A DNA stretch of 42,944 nt from Pseudoduganella aquatica (GTDB lineage Bacteria > Pseudomonadota > Gammaproteobacteria > Burkholderiales > Burkholderiaceae_D). A program made the position numbers and the translations under genes. The stretch lies in assembly GCF_009857595.1 (NCBI RefSeq), contig NZ_WWCU01000046.1, forward strand, positions 1 through 42,944, read 5' to 3'. This document shows, in pieces, positions 1 through 8,534 of the stretch. Numbering within the stretch: the stretch's first letter is position 1; every line of letters begins with the position of its first letter. The notes below the pieces were generated by a model that was not told the origin of the DNA, ran no database searches, and saw only the letters and a program-made list of their open reading frames with translations.

Positions 1-1293
1 TGCGCTGCGCGGTTTGCCGGCGCCTGCCGCGCCTGCGGCTGGCTTGTTGCGGCCGTTGCCGCCGCCACCGCCGCCCTGGCGCGGGTTGCGGTGCTGGCCG
101 GCGCCGCTGCGCAGCTGGATAGGCTGGGCGCGCGCGTTCGGGTCCGGCTCGAAGCCGGGTATCACTTCACGCGTCAGCGTCTGCTTGATCAGCTTTTCGA
201 TGTCTTTCAGCATGCCGTGCTCGTCCACGCACACCAGCGAGACCGCTTCGCCGGTGGCGCCGGCGCGGCCGGTGCGGCCGATGCGGTGCACATAGTCTTC
301 CGGCACGTTGGGCAGGTCGTAGTTCACCACGTGCGGCAGCTGGTCGATGTCGATGCCGCGCGCGGCGATGTCGGTGGCCACCAGCACTTGCAGCGTGCCG
401 TCCTTGAACTCGGCCAGCGCGCGGGTGCGCGCCGCCTGGCTCTTGTTGCCGTGGATGGCCATGGCGCCGATGCCGTCGCCGCCCAGCTGTTCCACCAGCT
501 TGTTGGCGCCGTGCTTGGTGCGGGTGAACACCAGCACTTGCGTCCACTTGTGGGCGCGGATCAGGTGCGACAGCATGGGGTGCTTCTTGTCGCGGTCGAC
601 CGGGTGGATCTTCTGCGCGATCACTTCCACCGTGGAGTTGCGGCGCGCCACTTCGATGGTGGCCGGGCTGTCCAGCAGAGTGTCGGCCAGGGCCTTGATC
701 TCGTCCGAGAAGGTGGCCGAGAACAGCAGGTTCTGGCGCTTCGGCGGCAGGGCGGCCAGCACTTTCTTGATGTCGCGGATGAAGCCCATGTCCAGCATGC
801 GGTCGGCTTCGTCCAGGATCAGGATCTCGACCTTGCTCAGGTCTATGGTCTTTTGCATCATGTGGTCCAGCAGGCGGCCCGGGGTGGCGACCAGGATGTC
901 GACGCCATGCTTGAGCTGCTTGATCTGCGGGTTGATGCTGACGCCGCCGAAAATCACGGCGGAGTTCAGATTGGTGTACTTGCCGTACACGCGCACGCTT
1001 TCCTCAACCTGGGCCGCCAGCTCGCGGGTCGGGGTCAGGATCAGCGCGCGGATGGGACGGGCGGCGGTGCGGTTGCCCAGCTTGGCGCCATTCGCGTCGG
1101 TGGACAGGCGGTGCAGGATGGGCAGGGTGAAACCGGCGGTTTTGCCGGTGCCGGTCTGTGCGCCGGCCAGCAGGTCGCCGCCGTTCAGTACAGCCGGAAT
1201 CGCTTGGGTCTGGATGGGCGTCGGCGTGGTGTAACCGGTTTCGGCGACAGCGCGAACGATGGCGTCAGACAGGCCAAGAGTAGTAAATGACAT
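1..1293 (-). CDS. rhlE: DEAD-box ATP-dependent RNA helicase, RhlE type (C-terminus cut by window edge)
   Basis: Cytoplasmic ATP-dependent RNA helicase; relatives act in ribosome assembly, mRNA decay and cold adaptation. The ATG is at 1293 and 431 codons are present before the left edge, so the 3' end is missing. Visible motifs are the Q-motif PTPIQ (residues 24-28), Walker A AQTGTGKT (45-52), PTRELAAQ, DEAD (161-164), the SAT motif in LFSATFSDE, and HRIGRTGRAG in the second RecA-like domain. From about residue 390 the chain turns Gly/Asn/Arg-rich, as in the disordered RNA-binding tails of RhlE proteins. A TATACT box at 1401-1406 on this strand would give a leader of about 100 nt. The family is certain; RhlE rather than another DEAD-box subgroup is a judgement from length and tail. 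Confidence 0.93.
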   Translation of the reverse strand, partial: MSFTTLGLSDAIVRAVAETGYTTPTPIQTQAIPAVLNGGDLLAGAQTGTGKTAGFTLPILHRLSTDANGAKLGNRTAARPIRALILTPTRELAAQVEESVRVYGKYTNLNSAVIFGGVSINPQIKQLKHGVDILVATPGRLLDHMMQKTIDLSKVEILILDEADRMLDMGFIRDIKKVLAALPPKRQNLLFSATFSDEIKALADTLLDSPATIEVARRNSTVEVIAQKIHPVDRDKKHPMLSHLIRAHKWTQVLVFTRTKHGANKLVEQLGGDGIGAMAIHGNKSQAARTRALAEFKDGTLQVLVATDIAARGIDIDQLPHVVNYDLPNVPEDYVHRIGRTGRAGATGEAVSLVCVDEHGMLKDIEKLIKQTLTREVIPGFEPDPNARAQPIQLRSGAGQHRNPRQGGGGGGNGRNKPAAGAAGAGKPRSA

Positions 1294-1400
1294 AGTAACT
1301 TTGTGTGAGGATCGGCTCATCGCCTTGTGGGCGCCAGTCAGAGGCAATCTGTAATTTCTCGGGGTGGCGGCCGTGGACTGGTTGAGTTGCCGCACCGCCG

Positions 1401-1406
1401 AGTATA
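1401..1406 (-). promoter_or_regulatory. Possible -10 element for the RhlE-type helicase
   Basis: On the minus strand the sequence reads TATACT. No good -35 lies at 17 bp; TTGAAT is present upstream but only 13 bp away. A start near 1394 would leave a leader of about 100 nt before the helicase ATG. Confidence 0.35.
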
Positions 1407-1443
1407 ACAGCTAGTTGTCATTCAAGTTGCGTTGCGGAAATGA

Positions 1444-1465
1444 AAAAGGGGCCGCAGCCCCTTTT
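1444..1465 (-). terminator. Intrinsic terminator downstream of suhB
   Basis: Perfect 9-bp stem AAAAGGGGC / GCCCCTTTT with a 4-base loop. Read on the minus strand it continues into TTTTTCATTT, so it is placed to end the suhB transcript 35-56 bases after the suhB stop. The plus-strand side also carries TTTTATTTT, so it may work both ways. Confidence 0.85.
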
Positions 1466-1499
1466 ATTTTGTAACAAACTTTGTTGACTTGTGTCTATA

Positions 1500-2291
1500 T
1501 CATGCAAACTCAGCAAGCAGGCCGACCATCTGGCCGAAGACCTTCGGGCTGCCGGCGATGATGTTGCCTTTGTGCAGGTAATCGGACTCGCCGTTGAACT
1601 CGGCGATAATGCCGCCCGCTTCCGCCACCAGCAGCGCGCCGGCGGCGATATCCCAAGGCTTCAAGCCTTTTTCGTAGAAGCCGTCCAGGCGGCCGCAGGC
1701 CACGTAGGCCAGGTCGAGCGCGGCCGAACCGGCGCGGCGCACGCCCTGGCTGCGTTCGGCCATGATGCCGTACATTTTCAGGTATTCGGTCAGCGCGCCC
1801 GGGTTGCCGGCCTGGTAGCCGGTGCCCAGCAGGGCTTTGGCGATGCGGTCCAGCTTGCCCACGCGGATGCGCTTGTCGTTCAGGAAGGCGCCGGAACCTT
1901 TTTCAGCGGTGAACAGGTCGTTGCGCACCGGGTCGTAGACCAGGGCCAGCGTGATCACGCCGCGGTGCTGCAGCGCCATGGAGATGGCGTATTGCGGGAA
2001 GCCGTGCATGAAGTTGGTGGTGCCGTCGAGCGGATCGATGATCCACACGTACTCGCTCTCGTCGTTCACATTGGCCGATGCGCCGGATTCTTCGGCCAGG
2101 AAACCGTGGTCGGGGTAGGCTTTGCTCAGCACCTCGATGATGGCCTGTTCAGCAGCGGTGTCGACATCGGTGACGAAGTCGTTGTGTTGCTTTTCATTAA
2201 CAATGACGCGATCCAGGTCGAAACTGGCGCGGTTGATGACGGCGGCGCCGCGGCGGGCGGCTTTGATAGCCGTGTTGAGCATTGGGTGCAT
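1500..2291 (-). CDS. suhB: SuhB-type inositol-1-monophosphatase
   Basis: Mg-dependent phosphatase of the IMPase family, 263 residues (E. coli SuhB has 267). In E. coli SuhB also binds the rRNA antitermination complex. The start is the ATG at 2291, giving MHPMLN, the same N-terminus as E. coli; an upstream extension in frame lacks family similarity. Metal-site motifs are visible: AEESG around residues 66-70 and WIIDPLDGTTNF around 83-94, which holds the two catalytic aspartates D86 and D89. The gene is divergent from trmJ with 160 bp between the starts, the same neighbourhood as in enterobacteria, and ends ahead of a clear terminator. Confidence 0.97.
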   Translation of the reverse strand: MHPMLNTAIKAARRGAAVINRASFDLDRVIVNEKQHNDFVTDVDTAAEQAIIEVLSKAYPDHGFLAEESGASANVNDESEYVWIIDPLDGTTNFMHGFPQYAISMALQHRGVITLALVYDPVRNDLFTAEKGSGAFLNDKRIRVGKLDRIAKALLGTGYQAGNPGALTEYLKMYGIMAERSQGVRRAGSAALDLAYVACGRLDGFYEKGLKPWDIAAGALLVAEAGGIIAEFNGESDYLHKGNIIAGSPKVFGQMVGLLAEFA

Positions 2292-2451
2292 GTAAGCTTC
2301 CGATTTAAAAAACGCTGCTGCCCGCCGGGCGCATTGCATCCAGGCAGGTTGGCGTGTGAACAATTATGAGAAAGAGCGGTGCGGGAACGGGTTGGAATGG
2401 TTAGAATGCCACCGAAATCCACCTCAGACGCGCGTAATGGCGCTATTTTAA

Positions 2452-3237
2452 ATGAAGCAGCCCGAAAACACAGCGACTCTTTTTCAACGCCTACGAATAA
2501 TTTTGGTGGAAACTAGTCGTCCTGGCAACATTGGCTCGGTGGCGCGCGCCATGAAGACCATGGGTTTTGCCGAGCTGGTGCTGGTCACGCCGCGCTTCGA
2601 AGGCATGCTGGAGCACGAGGAGGCGGTGGCCTTTGCCAGCGGCGCGCAGGACATCCTGGCGTCGGCGCGCATCGTGGGCAGCATGGCCGAGGCGCTGGAG
2701 GGCATCAACTTCGCGGCGGCCGTGTCGGCCCGGCTGCGCGAATACTCGCCGCCGGTGCTGGCGCCGCGCCAGTTCGCCGAGCAGGCGGCGGCCGGCGCCG
2801 AGCTGAACGCGGCGCTAATCTTCGGCAACGAGCGCTTCGGGCTGCCGAACGAGATCGTGGAAAAGTGCAATGCGCTGATCAATATTCCGGCCAATCCGGA
2901 TTATTCCTCGCTCAATCTGGCGCAGGCGGCGCAGGTGCTGGTGTATGAATGCCGCATGGCCGCGCTGGCGGCCCAGGGGGCCTCGAAGGCGCCGGTGGCC
3001 GCCGAGGCGCCCGCCATCGGCTTCCAGGGCGAGGCGGCCAGCCTGGCGCAGATCGACGGCATGTACGCCCATCTCGAGGAGGCGCTGGTGGCGATCGGCT
3101 TCCTGGACGCGAACAATCCGCGCAAGCTGATGCCGCGCCTGAAACGCATGTTTTCCCGCGCCCAGCTGGAGACCGAGGAAGTCAACATCCTGCGCGGCAT
3201 TGCGCGCAAGATCATGGACGCGAAGTCCAAAAGCTAG
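2452..3237 (+). CDS. trmJ: tRNA (cytidine/uridine-32) 2'-O-methyltransferase TrmJ
   Basis: SPOUT-class SAM-dependent methyltransferase that 2'-O-methylates nucleotide 32 of the tRNA anticodon loop; 261 residues, near the usual length. Family motifs are seen: ILVETSRPGNIGSVARAMK near the N-terminus, LIFGNERFGLPNEI (SAM-binding knot) and NPDYSSLNLAQAAQV (knot end). The C-terminal helix-rich part contains LFSRAQLETEEVNILRGI, matching E. coli TrmJ. No convincing Shine-Dalgarno precedes ATG 2452, but it is the only start that keeps the conserved N-terminus. Its TAG overlaps the stop of the convergent neighbour inside one CTAG. Confidence 0.96.
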   Translation: MKQPENTATLFQRLRIILVETSRPGNIGSVARAMKTMGFAELVLVTPRFEGMLEHEEAVAFASGAQDILASARIVGSMAEALEGINFAAAVSARLREYSPPVLAPRQFAEQAAAGAELNAALIFGNERFGLPNEIVEKCNALINIPANPDYSSLNLAQAAQVLVYECRMAALAAQGASKAPVAAEAPAIGFQGEAASLAQIDGMYAHLEEALVAIGFLDANNPRKLMPRLKRMFSRAQLETEEVNILRGIARKIMDAKSKS

Positions 3238-3932
3238 TCCAGCTCGAACGGCGCCGCATGGCCGGCGTAGATCCGGTCCATGATGGCCTGTTCGCGCCCC
3301 ACCACGGCGGCCACGAAGGCGCGCGCCTGCTTCATGCGCTTGAAGGACGAAAATCCCCGCTCCAGGAATTGCTGCAGGCTGCCCAGTCCGGCCAGCTTGG
3401 CCGGGCCGCGCATGAGCATCAGCGTGGTGCTCAGCATGGGCACGCGCACCAGCTGGCTGAGCGACTCCCCCAGCGCCTGCACCAGCTCCAGCTGGCGCGC
3501 GCGGTCGTCCGGGGCGAGGGCGCCGCGGTAGGCCTGGATGTAGTCGTCCTCCGTGAATTGCGGGCCTAGCAGGCGGGCCATGGCCGTGTCCAGGCGCTCG
3601 GCCAGCGCGTCCAGGCGCATCGCTTCGGTGATGGTTTGCAGGGCGTCTGCCGGCAGCACGCGCTGCATGGTGGGGGCGATGCGCTCGAGGTCGGTGTCGC
3701 GCTGGCTCAGGTCGTGGGTGCCGTATAGTTCTTCGAGGAAAAACAGCGCCGCGTCGCGGGTGTCCGGCGCGGCCAGCAGGTCGGCGTGGGTGCGCGCCAG
3801 GCGGGCGGCCTGGAAGGTTTTCAGCGCCAGGCGGGCCGACGCCAGCGCCGGATCGCGCCCGGCGGCCTGGCGTTCCAGCCGGGCGGCGCGCAGCTGCTGT
3901 TCCAGCGGACTTGGGTTGGCTTGTGTCTTCAT
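3234..3932 (-). CDS. FFLEELY-motif protein of unknown function
   Basis: 232 residues, no signal peptide or membrane segment, mostly alpha-helical by composition. It carries the signature FFLEELYG followed by HDLSQRDTDLERI around residues 63-88, which defines a conserved family of proteobacterial proteins without assigned function. The ATG at 3932 gives MKTQANPSPLEQQL; an upstream in-frame extension to 4010 is not family-like. The gene runs convergent to trmJ and shares a CTAG with it for both stop codons. I do not assign an activity. Confidence 0.85.
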   Translation of the reverse strand: MKTQANPSPLEQQLRAARLERQAAGRDPALASARLALKTFQAARLARTHADLLAAPDTRDAALFFLEELYGTHDLSQRDTDLERIAPTMQRVLPADALQTITEAMRLDALAERLDTAMARLLGPQFTEDDYIQAYRGALAPDDRARQLELVQALGESLSQLVRVPMLSTTLMLMRGPAKLAGLGSLQQFLERGFSSFKRMKQARAFVAAVVGREQAIMDRIYAGHAAPFELD

Positions 3933-4034
3933 GCATGCGTTTTTACCAGAAGCAAATAGATGCGTGGCTCTATTTTTGCACGCGGGGCGGGCGGGGGCTT
4001 TGGCGTACACTGGGTTTGGCGGTGCATTGGATTC

Positions 4035-4060
4035 GGCGGGTTACGCTTCGCTAACCCGCC
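4035..4060 (+). repeat. Dispersed palindromic element, copy 1
   Basis: Inverted repeat with 9-bp arms GGCGGGTTA and TAACCCGCC around CGCTTCGC, followed by CTACG. It lies in the divergent gap between the FFLEELY gene and the Tat/GMC operon. The same arms recur at 35197-35226 (other orientation) and 42794-42828. Confidence 0.75.
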
Positions 4061-4110
4061 CTACGCCGCGCACGCCGCCCTACGAAAATATTCAGGATAT
4101 AAATAGAGAC

Positions 4111-4629
4111 ATGCTGAAACGCAGAACCTTTTTGAAGACCGGCGTGCTGGGCGCGCTGGCGCTGGCGGCCGGGGGCGCGCTGTACCGCTCGGTGCAGGGC
4201 GCCGCGCCGCTGCAGCGCTACGTGCTGGACGGCGAGGCGCGCGCCGTGCTGGTGGCGATTATTCCGGCCATTGTCGGCCCCATGCTGCCGCCGGCGGGCG
4301 CGGCGCGCGACGCCGCCGTTTCCCGCACCACGGACGGGATTCAGCAGGCGGTTGCCAGCTTGCCGCTGAGTACGCAAAAGGAAGTGCAGGACCTGTTCGG
4401 CCTGCTGGCGCTGGCGCCCGCGCGGCGCTTGCTGGCGGGCGTGCCGGCCTGGCGCGACACCACGCCCGAGCAGGCCGCCGCCTTCCTGCAGGACTGGCGC
4501 CTGCACCGGCTGGAGATGCTGCAAACGGCTTACCACGCGCTGCATGACCTGGTGCTGGGCGCCTGGTATGCCGACCCGGCCAGCTGGGCCGGCGCCGGCT
4601 ATCCCGGCCCCATCAAGGAGCTGAGCTGA
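4111..4629 (+). CDS. Tat-signal protein, gluconate 2-dehydrogenase subunit 3-like
   Basis: 172 residues. The N-terminus has a twin-arginine motif, RRTFLKTG, followed by an Ala/Leu/Gly hydrophobic stretch, so the folded protein is probably exported by Tat together with its partner. The rest resembles the small subunit of membrane gluconate 2-dehydrogenases, including a C-terminal GYPGP motif preceded by a tyrosine- and tryptophan-containing helix. Start ATG 4111 is chosen because it places RR directly at the N-terminus. Its TGA overlaps the ATG of the GMC oxidoreductase (TGATG), which implies translational coupling and a complex between the two. The substrate is unknown. Confidence 0.8.
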   Translation: MLKRRTFLKTGVLGALALAAGGALYRSVQGAAPLQRYVLDGEARAVLVAIIPAIVGPMLPPAGAARDAAVSRTTDGIQQAVASLPLSTQKEVQDLFGLLALAPARRLLAGVPAWRDTTPEQAAAFLQDWRLHRLEMLQTAYHALHDLVLGAWYADPASWAGAGYPGPIKELS

Positions 4630-6290
4630 TGAGCGCAACGCATAACATCATCCCCGACCCTATCCGCGCCGGCCTGGCGGCGGGCTGGGATGTGGTGGAC
4701 TGCTCCGCCCTGGAGCGCGACCGCGGCTTCGACGCCGACGTGGTGGTGATAGGCAGCGGCGCGGGCGGCGGCGTGACGGCCGAGCTGCTGGCGATGGCGG
4801 GCCTGAAGGTGCTGATCCTGGAGGAGGGCGCGCTGAAGTCGTCCAGCGATTTCAAGATGCGCGAGGCGGACGCCTATCCCACGCTGTACCAGGAGGCCGG
4901 CGCGCGCAAGACGCGCGACAAGGGCGTCAACATTCTGCAGGGCCGCACGGTGGGCGGTTCCACCACCGTGAACTGGACCTCCAGCTTCCGCACGCCGCCG
5001 TCCACGCTGGGGTACTGGCAGCGCAATTTCGGCCTGACGGACTACTCGCCGGAAGCGATGGCGCCCTGGTTCGCCATGATGGAGCAGCGCCTGCACGTCA
5101 CGCCCTGGGAGGTGCCGCCCAACGAGAACAACGACTTGCTGCGGCGCGGCGCGGCCAGGCTGGGCATACCCACGGCGGCCATCCGGCGCAATGTGAACGG
5201 CTGCTGGAACCTGGGCTATTGCGGCATGGGCTGTCCCACCAACGCCAAGCAGTCCATGCTGGTGACCACCATTCCGTCCGCGCTGGAGAAGGGCGCCACC
5301 TTGCTGACGCGGGTGCGCGCCGAGCAGCTGGTGTTCCGCAACGGCCAGGTGGACCATTTGCTGGCCACGCCGCTGTCGGCCAGCGGGCAGGCGCCCACCG
5401 GCAAGCGGGTGATGGTAAAGGCGCGCCATTATGTGGTGGCGGGCGGCGCCATCAACACGCCGGCCCTGCTGCTGCGCTCGGGAGCGCCCGATCCGCACGG
5501 CTTGCTGGGCAAGCGCACCTTTTTGCATCCCACCGTGATTTCGGCCGGCCTGTTCGAGCAGCGCGTGGACGGCTACGCGGGTGCGCCGCAGTCGATTTAT
5601 TCGGACCACTTCCTGGAAACCCAGGCCATCGACGGCGCCGTCGGCTACAAGCTGGAAGCGCCGCCGCTGCATCCGCTGCTGCTGTCGACCACCATGGCCG
5701 GCTTTGGCGAGCAGCACGCGGCCATGATGCGCCAGTTCCCGCACGCGCAAGGCCTGCTGGCGCTGCTGCGCGACGGTTTCCATGCCGAAGCGCCGGGCGG
5801 CACCGTGGCGCTGAACCGGCATGGCGAGCCGGTGCTGGACTACCGCATCACGCCGTTCATGTGGGACGGCGCGCGGCGCGCCTTGCTGTCCATGGCCGAG
5901 ATCCAGTTCGCCGCCGGGGCGCGCAGCGTGCTGCCGGTGCACGAGCTGGCGCAGAGCTACACCAGCTGGAGCCAGGCGCGCGAGGCCATCAACGCGCTGC
6001 CGTTCAAGAATTTGCTGATGCGGGTGGTGTCGGCGCACGTGATGGGCGGCTGCGGCATGGCGGCCGATGCGCGCCACGGCGTGGTGGACGGCAAGGGGCG
6101 CTATCACGGCGTGGGCAATCTGTCCGTGCATGACGGCTCGCTGTTCCCCACGTCGATCGGGGCCAATCCGCAGTTGTCGATCTATGGCATCACCGCCCGC
6201 CTGGCCAGCGGCCTGGCCGAACAGCTGACCGGCAAGCCTGCGCCTAAGTATGCAGCGGGCGCCGCCGTGCCGCTGGTGCGGGCTGCCTGA
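4629..6290 (+). CDS. GMC-family FAD-dependent oxidoreductase (dehydrogenase large subunit)
   Basis: 553-residue flavoprotein of the glucose-methanol-choline family. The FAD Rossmann motif VVVIGSGAGGGVTAELL is at about residues 38-54, followed by LILEEG and GRTVGGSTTVNW. The C-terminal catalytic block SAHVMGGCGM (His about 470) and GANPQLSIYGI are intact. A cysteine-rich stretch, CGMGCPTNAKQSM, sits near residue 200, as in gluconate dehydrogenase and long-chain alcohol oxidase relatives. It has no signal of its own and probably rides out with the Tat subunit encoded just upstream. No cytochrome c subunit is adjacent, unlike classic gluconate dehydrogenase operons. Substrate not predictable from sequence alone. 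Confidence 0.92.
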   Translation: MSATHNIIPDPIRAGLAAGWDVVDCSALERDRGFDADVVVIGSGAGGGVTAELLAMAGLKVLILEEGALKSSSDFKMREADAYPTLYQEAGARKTRDKGVNILQGRTVGGSTTVNWTSSFRTPPSTLGYWQRNFGLTDYSPEAMAPWFAMMEQRLHVTPWEVPPNENNDLLRRGAARLGIPTAAIRRNVNGCWNLGYCGMGCPTNAKQSMLVTTIPSALEKGATLLTRVRAEQLVFRNGQVDHLLATPLSASGQAPTGKRVMVKARHYVVAGGAINTPALLLRSGAPDPHGLLGKRTFLHPTVISAGLFEQRVDGYAGAPQSIYSDHFLETQAIDGAVGYKLEAPPLHPLLLSTTMAGFGEQHAAMMRQFPHAQGLLALLRDGFHAEAPGGTVALNRHGEPVLDYRITPFMWDGARRALLSMAEIQFAAGARSVLPVHELAQSYTSWSQAREAINALPFKNLLMRVVSAHVMGGCGMAADARHGVVDGKGRYHGVGNLSVHDGSLFPTSIGANPQLSIYGITARLASGLAEQLTGKPAPKYAAGAAVPLVRAA

Positions 6291-6297
6291 GGCTGCC

Positions 6298-7248
6298 ATG
6301 CTGCGCCGCCTGCTCTTCGCCATCCTGCTGCTGCAGCTGTGCTTTGGCCTGGCGGTGGCCGGCCTGGCGGTGTTCGCGGGTGTGCTGCTGGGCTGGTCCG
6401 GTCCGGGCTGGCCGGCCGCGCTGCTGCTGGGCCTGGCCAGCGTGGTGCTGGTCCGACTAGTGATTTCTAGTAACAATTTCCGCATGGCGCGCCGCGCCGG
6501 CGGGCCGGTTCCGGCGCCGCACGCGCTGTCGCCGGCCGCTTCGCTGCGCATGTTTTGCCGCGAATTTTCCTCCTCCATGAAGCTGTCCTCGTGGACGGTG
6601 TTGCGTCCGCGCAGCACCTTTCATCTTGCTGCCGGCAATGCCGAACTGCCGGTGCTGCTGGTGCACGGCTATGCCTGCAACGGCGCCTATTGGGGCCGGC
6701 TGGCCGCGCTGCTGCGCCAGGCCGGGCGCAGCTACCTGGCGGTGGACCTGGAGCCGCTGGGCGCGGGCATAGACGACTACGCGCCGCAAATAGAAGCGGC
6801 GCTGCAGCGGCTGTGCGCCGCCACGGGCCAGCCGCAGGCCGTCGTGGTGGGCCACAGCATGGGCGGCCTGGTGGCGCGCGCGCATCTGCGCGCTTTCGGC
6901 AGTGCGCGCGTGGCCCGCGTGATCACCGTGGGCACGCCGCACCACGGCACCGCGCTGGCCGGATTCGGTCCCGGCCTGAATGCGCGCCAGATGCGCCGCG
7001 GTTCGCCTTGGCTGGCGCAGCTGGCCGCGTCCGAAGCGCCTTCGCTGCGCGCGCTGATCGTTTCAGTGTGGTCGCATCACGACAACATCGTGGCGCCGCA
7101 GAATTCCGGCCATTTGCCGGGCGCCCGCAATGTGGAACTGGGCGGCATAGGCCACGTTGAACTCGGCTACCACCCCCAGGTACTGCGTTTTGTTCTGGAC
7201 GAAATCACCCAAATTTCACCAAATTTTGCAGTTTCAGAAACAAAATAG
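6298..7248 (+). CDS. Membrane-anchored alpha/beta hydrolase, lipase-like
   Basis: 316 residues from ATG 6298, eight bases after the GMC stop. Two hydrophobic helices open the protein, then a periplasmic or cytoplasmic alpha/beta-hydrolase domain follows: LLVHGYACNGAYWG (oxyanion region), GHSMGGL with nucleophile S187, HHDNIVAP with probable D262 and GGIGHVELGYHP with probable H286. The arrangement resembles triacylglycerol lipases and PGAP1-like esterases. Position in the operon suggests that it either releases a substrate (alcohol or fatty ester) for the GMC enzyme or acts on lipids around it; this is inference. An upstream start at 6250 would overlap the GMC gene and precede the hydrophobic N-terminus with unlikely residues. 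Confidence 0.87.
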   Translation: MLRRLLFAILLLQLCFGLAVAGLAVFAGVLLGWSGPGWPAALLLGLASVVLVRLVISSNNFRMARRAGGPVPAPHALSPAASLRMFCREFSSSMKLSSWTVLRPRSTFHLAAGNAELPVLLVHGYACNGAYWGRLAALLRQAGRSYLAVDLEPLGAGIDDYAPQIEAALQRLCAATGQPQAVVVGHSMGGLVARAHLRAFGSARVARVITVGTPHHGTALAGFGPGLNARQMRRGSPWLAQLAASEAPSLRALIVSVWSHHDNIVAPQNSGHLPGARNVELGGIGHVELGYHPQVLRFVLDEITQISPNFAVSETK

Positions 7249-7404
7249 ACAGCCCGCCAGTCCTTAGGTAGACTGCATTGGATAGAGGCAATCCATAGCG
7301 TGCTCATCTTGCCCTGGCTGTCCGGGTGCTTGTGACTATTGGTGAGATTCCGCGCGCCCGGTTGCTGTATGGTTATGCATGCATGCCCAGCACAAGGCAA
7401 GACG

Positions 7405-8520
7405 ATGCCAACTGACTTCGCTAAGCTGATTCTGGAGGAGTTGCCCGACGCGGTTATCGTAACCAGGGAGGGCGGGGAGATAGTATGCTGGACGCGCCGC
7501 GCGCAAGCGATGTTCGGTTACACGCAGCAGGACGCGCTGGGCCGCCGGCTGTATCAGTTGCTGCTGCCGGCCGGGCAGGACGACGATGGCCTGGCCATCG
7601 AGCAGCACATCACGCAGCATGGCCACGCGCGCTACGAGGCGCTGTGGCAGCATCAGAACGGCACGCCGCTGCCAGTCGATTGCGCGGCCCAGATCATCAA
7701 CGCCGACGGCTGTACCCTGATACTGAGCACCGTCCGCGACCGCCACGACCGCCAGCGCCTCGACCTCGCGCTGGCCGCAAAGAATGCAGAACTGGACCAT
7801 GCCCGGCGCGTCACGGATACCTTCCTGGCGAGCATGTCGCATGAGCTGCGCACGCCGCTCAACGCCATTATCGGCTTTGCCGGCACGCTGCTGATGAAGC
7901 TGCCCGGCCCGGTGACGCAGGAACAGGACCGCCAGTTGCGCACCATCCAGGCCAGTGCGCGCCAGTTGCTGGCCTTGATAAACGATTTGCTTGACCTGAG
8001 CAAGATCGCTTCGGGTAAAGTGGAGTTGACGCTGGAGCAGCTGGAGTGCCACGCGCTGATCGCGGAGCTACTTCCAGTATTCCAGCCGCAAGCGCACCAG
8101 AAGGGATTGCAGTTCGATTTCAACGCACCGAAGGACGCGCTGCATGTATGCTGCGACCGGCGGGCCATGCAGCAGATCGTGAGCCGGCTGGTGAACAACG
8201 CCATCAAGTTCACCGACAGCGGCGCGGTGCACATCGAGCTTGGTATGGCCGACGTGGACGGACGGGCTTGCGCCACCGTCAGCGTCAGCGATACCGGCGC
8301 CGGCCTGGCCCCGGACCACCAGCGCATGCTGGCGCAGGCGTTCAGCCGGCTTGGCGGCGGGGGGCAGTTCGAGGGCACGGGCCTGGGATTGCAGTTGAGC
8401 TTGCAGCTGGCGCAGCTACTGAATGGGCGGATCAGTGTGGCCAGCCACCTGGGGCAGGGCAGCGTGTTTACGCTGGCCGTGCCGCTGGCGGCGGCCCAGT
8501 CTGCCGTAAGAATGACTTAA
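7405..8520 (+). CDS. PAS-domain sensor histidine kinase, soluble
   Basis: 371 residues from ATG 7405, preceded by AAGG at 7394-7397. A PAS domain covers about residues 8-115 (VIVTREGGEIVCWTRRAQAMFGY). The HisKA phosphoacceptor is in FLASMSHELRTPLNAIIGFA with H146. The ATPase domain has the N-box NAIKFTDSG, G1 DTGAGLAP and G2 GTGLGLQLSL. No membrane helix is visible, so it senses a cytoplasmic signal or partner. The next gene starts 14 bases downstream and has three receiver domains, the obvious phosphotransfer partner. No receiver domain is fused to the kinase itself. Confidence 0.95.
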   Translation: MPTDFAKLILEELPDAVIVTREGGEIVCWTRRAQAMFGYTQQDALGRRLYQLLLPAGQDDDGLAIEQHITQHGHARYEALWQHQNGTPLPVDCAAQIINADGCTLILSTVRDRHDRQRLDLALAAKNAELDHARRVTDTFLASMSHELRTPLNAIIGFAGTLLMKLPGPVTQEQDRQLRTIQASARQLLALINDLLDLSKIASGKVELTLEQLECHALIAELLPVFQPQAHQKGLQFDFNAPKDALHVCCDRRAMQQIVSRLVNNAIKFTDSGAVHIELGMADVDGRACATVSVSDTGAGLAPDHQRMLAQAFSRLGGGGQFEGTGLGLQLSLQLAQLLNGRISVASHLGQGSVFTLAVPLAAAQSAVRMT

Positions 8521-8534
8521 CCGGGAGTGCAAAC

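Noticed and set aside
91..1290. 399-codon open frame on the plus strand
   Set aside because: Shadow of the DEAD-box helicase, which lies on the minus strand with all helicase motifs.
4599..6617. 672-codon open frame opposite the GMC oxidoreductase
   Set aside because: Antisense shadow; Gln/His/Arg-rich and without domains.
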